From contig JBGTKP010000051.1 of NCBI GenBank assembly GCA_041744575.1, positions 1 through 64,000 on the forward strand: a DNA stretch of 64,000 nt, read 5' to 3'. Below, piece by piece: positions 61,645 through 64,000 of this stretch. The stretch is from JTS-RE37 sp041744575. GTDB taxonomy: Bacteria > Bacteroidota > Bacteroidia > Flavobacteriales > Flavobacteriaceae. The notes beneath the pieces are model-generated. The model did not search any database. It saw only the letters and a list, made by a program, of their open reading frames with translations, and had not been told where the DNA came from. The translations under genes and the position numbers were made by a program. Every line of letters starts with the position of its first letter. Position 1 is the stretch's first letter.

Positions 61645-62739
61645 ATGATACTTCGATTGAAGACAGTTCCCTTTCTATTTCTGCTATTTTGTTCTACCGT
61701 CATGTTATCCCAGGAAATGGGGTTTGAAGAATATCAACCCCCTTCCACCCTCATCGTTCCTGTTCATGAGACGCCCATGGCCAAATTTCCCTTTGTTGAC
61801 ATACACAGCCACCAATCAGGAATGGGTTCTATGGACCTATCTATTCTCGTCAGGGAAATGGACAAGTTAAATGAGGCAGTTATGGTCAATCTCAGCGGGG
61901 GCAATGGCAAGGAAATAAGTGAGGCATTGGCCAATATAAATGAATCTTATCCTAACCGGTTTGTTGTATTTGCCAACGTCGACTTTGATGGCGTAGGCCG
62001 TGATGGTTGGGCGCAGAATGCCGTAACACAACTGGAGACCGATGTCCGAAATGGGGCTAAAGGTCTGAAGGTATATAAAAGTCTGGGATTGAGAAATTCC
62101 GATGTCAGTGGGAAAAGGGTGGCTATTGATGACCCGAGGCTCGATCCGGTCTGGAAAAAATGCGGAGAACTGGGAATTCCCGTCCTGATACATTCTGCAG
62201 ATCCAAGGGCATTCTGGGATCCAATGGATAAAAATAATGAGCGCTGGCTCGAACTCAAGACCCATCCACGCAGGAAAAGGTCCGATTCGGACCCAGCACC
62301 CTGGGAACAGATTATTGAAGAACAGCATCGTATGTTTAAAAAACATCCGGAGACAAATTTTATCAACGCCCATATGGGATGGTATGCCAATGATCTGGGA
62401 AAATTGTCAGCACTATTGGACGACTTGCCAAACATGTATGTTGGGATTTCAGCGGTAATTGCCGAATTGGGAAGACAGCCAAAAAGCGGAAGGGAATTTT
62501 TTATAAAATATCAGGATCGCATACTTTTTGGGAAGGACAGCTGGCAACCAAGTGAATTTCCAACGTATTTCCGGGTACTGGAAACAGATGACGAATATTT
62601 TCCCTATTATAAAAAGTACCATGCCTTTTGGGCTATGTATGGAATGAAACTTCCGGATGAAGTCCTCAGAAAAGTCTATTATAAAAACGCGATGTCTCTG
62701 GTAAGAGGTCTGGATGAGGGACTCTTTCCATCCCAGTAA
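61645..62739 (+). CDS. exported amidohydrolase-family protein
   Basis: About 364 residues with signal peptide (LFLLFCSTVMLSQ); the earlier start at 61597 would add 16 unneeded residues. TIM-barrel metal site: HSHQSG (H-x-H motif), IHSADP, NAHMGW and the final acid in GKDSW. The family includes metal-dependent deacetylases and decarboxylases acting on small acyl substrates. Exported form, so perhaps periplasmic. Follows the mocA gene; its own unit. Confidence 0.85.
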   Translation: MILRLKTVPFLFLLFCSTVMLSQEMGFEEYQPPSTLIVPVHETPMAKFPFVDIHSHQSGMGSMDLSILVREMDKLNEAVMVNLSGGNGKEISEALANINESYPNRFVVFANVDFDGVGRDGWAQNAVTQLETDVRNGAKGLKVYKSLGLRNSDVSGKRVAIDDPRLDPVWKKCGELGIPVLIHSADPRAFWDPMDKNNERWLELKTHPRRKRSDSDPAPWEQIIEEQHRMFKKHPETNFINAHMGWYANDLGKLSALLDDLPNMYVGISAVIAELGRQPKSGREFFIKYQDRILFGKDSWQPSEFPTYFRVLETDDEYFPYYKKYHAFWAMYGMKLPDEVLRKVYYKNAMSLVRGLDEGLFPSQ

Positions 62740-62858
62740 GCCTCCAGAAGACTGATTTCTAAGGGGTGAAATTCCTCTGTGGCCCGCCATGAGATTTATT
62801 TGCTTTTTACGATAAAACATTCGAACTTATATCACCTTAAATCTAAAGTTACATTGTC

Positions 62859-63875
62859 ATGTGTATCCAGTCGTACTGCCACATCATACCCCCCTATATT
62901 CTTGAGGAACTAGCAAAACTCGGTAATACCAGCTGCAAAAGGACTTTGAATGATATAGACAGGGTATATCAGAAAAGAAGGGAAGTGCTTAACGGCCTTT
63001 TGAAACGGCAACAGGAAGGAGATGCCGGCCAGCGGTATATCTATGATAGCCAGAACAGCTATAACCAGCGCGTGGTACTCGTAAGGGAAGAGGGTGCTGT
63101 TGTTTCCGCAGATCCGGTGGTCAACAGCGCCTTTGACACTTCGGGCTTCGTGAGAAACTATTTTTTGGAAACCTACGGGTTAAATTCTATCGATGGAAAA
63201 GGGTTGGATATCATTTCCAACATCCACTATGGGGTTAGTTACAACAACGCTTTCTGGGATGGGGACGAAATGACCTATGGGGATGGAGACGGTAAGGAAT
63301 TTTCTGATTTTGCGAGTGCCATAGACGTAGTTGCTCACGAACTGACGCATGGCATCACACAGTTTTTGGCAAATCTGGAATACAAAGGACAATCCGGAGC
63401 CCTGAACGAGCACTTTTCCGATGTATTTGCCACGGTCATAAAGCAGAAATTCCTTAAACAGACGCCTGAAACAGCCGATTGGCTCATAGGTGACACGGTG
63501 GTATCAGAGGCTTTCCCGGGGGTTGCCATCAGGTCAATGAAAGCACCTGGGACAGCGAATGATTTTGATGTCCAACCGGACCATATGGCCAATTATTATA
63601 CAGGGCCAGCGGACAATCAGGGGGTGCATATTAACTCTGGAATTCCCAATAAGGCATTTTATCTGGCCTGCATGGAACTGGGGATCGATTCCTGTGCCCA
63701 AATCTGGTTTGAAACCCTGCGAGCCTTATGGCGCACCACCAACTTTACTGAAATGGTGGAAATCATGCTTCAAACGGTACAAAGGTTAATTTCTGAACAA
63801 AAATTGGATATTACTGCCGAAGATGCCATCCGCAGGAGTTTCAGTACCGTGGGTTTGGCTGAACAACTTGTATGA
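62859..63875 (+). CDS. M4-family metallopeptidase (protealysin-like)
   Basis: 338 residues without a Sec signal, like protealysin, which is secreted or acts inside without a classical signal. It begins CHIIPPYILEELA, the conserved propeptide box of protealysins. Zinc ligands H160, H164 and E184 with general base E161 (HELTH; ALNEHFSD), and His257 (GVHINSG). Usual M4 length without long prosequence. It overlaps the next gene by 4 bases; that gene looks like its emfourin inhibitor. Confidence 0.93.
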   Translation: MCIQSYCHIIPPYILEELAKLGNTSCKRTLNDIDRVYQKRREVLNGLLKRQQEGDAGQRYIYDSQNSYNQRVVLVREEGAVVSADPVVNSAFDTSGFVRNYFLETYGLNSIDGKGLDIISNIHYGVSYNNAFWDGDEMTYGDGDGKEFSDFASAIDVVAHELTHGITQFLANLEYKGQSGALNEHFSDVFATVIKQKFLKQTPETADWLIGDTVVSEAFPGVAIRSMKAPGTANDFDVQPDHMANYYTGPADNQGVHINSGIPNKAFYLACMELGIDSCAQIWFETLRALWRTTNFTEMVEIMLQTVQRLISEQKLDITAEDAIRRSFSTVGLAEQLV

Positions 63876-64000
63876 AATATAAAATAGAAATTGAAGGAGG
63901 ATTTTCCGGAATCCCAAAAAAGCTGACGGGCAAAATGTCCATTGATTCCGAAAAATCAGGCCAGTTGATCAGGATCCTCCGGAAACCTGTTCCGCAAATA
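63872..64000 (+). CDS. emfourin-like protealysin inhibitor (partial, runs off window)
   Basis: An ATG inside the M4 stop codon opens a frame MKYKIEIEGGFSGIPKKLTG that is still open at the window end (43 codons seen). The IEGGFSGIP pattern matches the emfourin family, which inhibits protealysin-like proteases and is usually encoded directly beside them. Overlap of 4 bases gives tight coupling. Only the first third of the gene is visible. Confidence 0.8.
   Translation, partial: MKYKIEIEGGFSGIPKKLTGKMSIDSEKSGQLIRILRKPVPQI

Noticed and set aside
1..64000. tRNA, rRNA, CRISPR arrays and prophage genes
   Set aside because: Scanning by eye found no TTCGA-type T-loops in a tRNA-like setting, no regular spaced repeats and no phage structural genes.

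Overview
The window reads as a chromosome segment of a member of the Flavobacteriaceae (phylum Bacteroidota), probably marine. Evidence: a 287-residue primary sigma factor of the Bacteroidota type, many small families typical of flavobacteria (GLPGLI, DUF6155, a DUF6747-like microprotein, YaiO barrel), a menaquinone gene (menB), SusC/TonB-like outer-membrane proteins, many SPI/SPII signal peptides, and occasional TAnnTTTG -7 boxes. No tRNA, rRNA, CRISPR array or phage module was seen.

Region by region. 1-2.2 kb is AT-rich accessory DNA: the right end of what looks like an IS21-family element (istB C-terminus plus direct terminal repeats) has landed in a membrane-protein gene, followed by two divergent helix-turn-helix regulators with tandem palindromes between them. 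2.5-8 kb holds corA, a secreted acidic protein, an overlapping cysE-cysM cysteine operon and small hypothetical genes. 8.1-13.1 kb is a carbohydrate locus: a GH130 phosphorylase convergent with two GT4 glycosyltransferases, one fused to a large helical domain. After a 1 kb non-coding stretch with stem-loops, 14-18.6 kb is a minus-strand unit encoding two related small secreted proteins, a GLPGLI protein and a 900-residue TonB-receptor-like barrel. 18.8-30 kb is a mixture of envelope and stress genes (SYLF protein, AI-2E transporter, LolA-like protein, a kinase-fold-like exported protein, a Met-rich lipoprotein beside a Csp copper-storage protein, aldehyde dehydrogenase, thioesterase, M19 dipeptidase).

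30.3-38.9 kb is a tightly packed six-gene operon: degenerate-DHp/Hpt protein, receiver protein, membrane HEAT protein, GT2 synthase, LtaS-like alkaline-phosphatase-fold enzyme with TPRs, and YaiO barrel. It looks like a regulated exopolysaccharide synthesis, modification and export machine. Immediately downstream are two tandem 32- and 33-codon microproteins sharing a YLxFLxDLNxIL core, with a palindrome in front and a strong terminator behind.

39.3-46.5 kb carries housekeeping genes (rpoD, a GhrA-type reductase, helicase, GT4, menB) and a SnoaL-like gene broken by two compensating frameshifts. 46.8-50.9 kb is an operon of envelope enzymes (c-heme/VCBS lipoprotein, 3D-domain protein, amidase, M14 carboxypeptidase). 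51-55 kb has a VWA lipoprotein, a YdjC-type deacetylase, a DUF1080 protein and an amino-sugar-phosphate isomerase. 55.5-61.5 kb is a molybdenum-cofactor operon (moaD, moaA, mobA, moeB-rhodanese, moeA, xdhC, mocA), and the window ends with an amidohydrolase, an M4 protealysin-like protease and the start of its emfourin-type partner.

The strongest candidates for undescribed biology are the tandem microproteins (39.0-39.3 kb), the paired Cys-containing secreted proteins with GLPGLI and TonB-like barrel (14.3-18.6 kb), the phosphorelay-exopolysaccharide operon (30.3-38.9 kb), and the Met-rich lipoprotein/Csp pair (25.2-26.1 kb).
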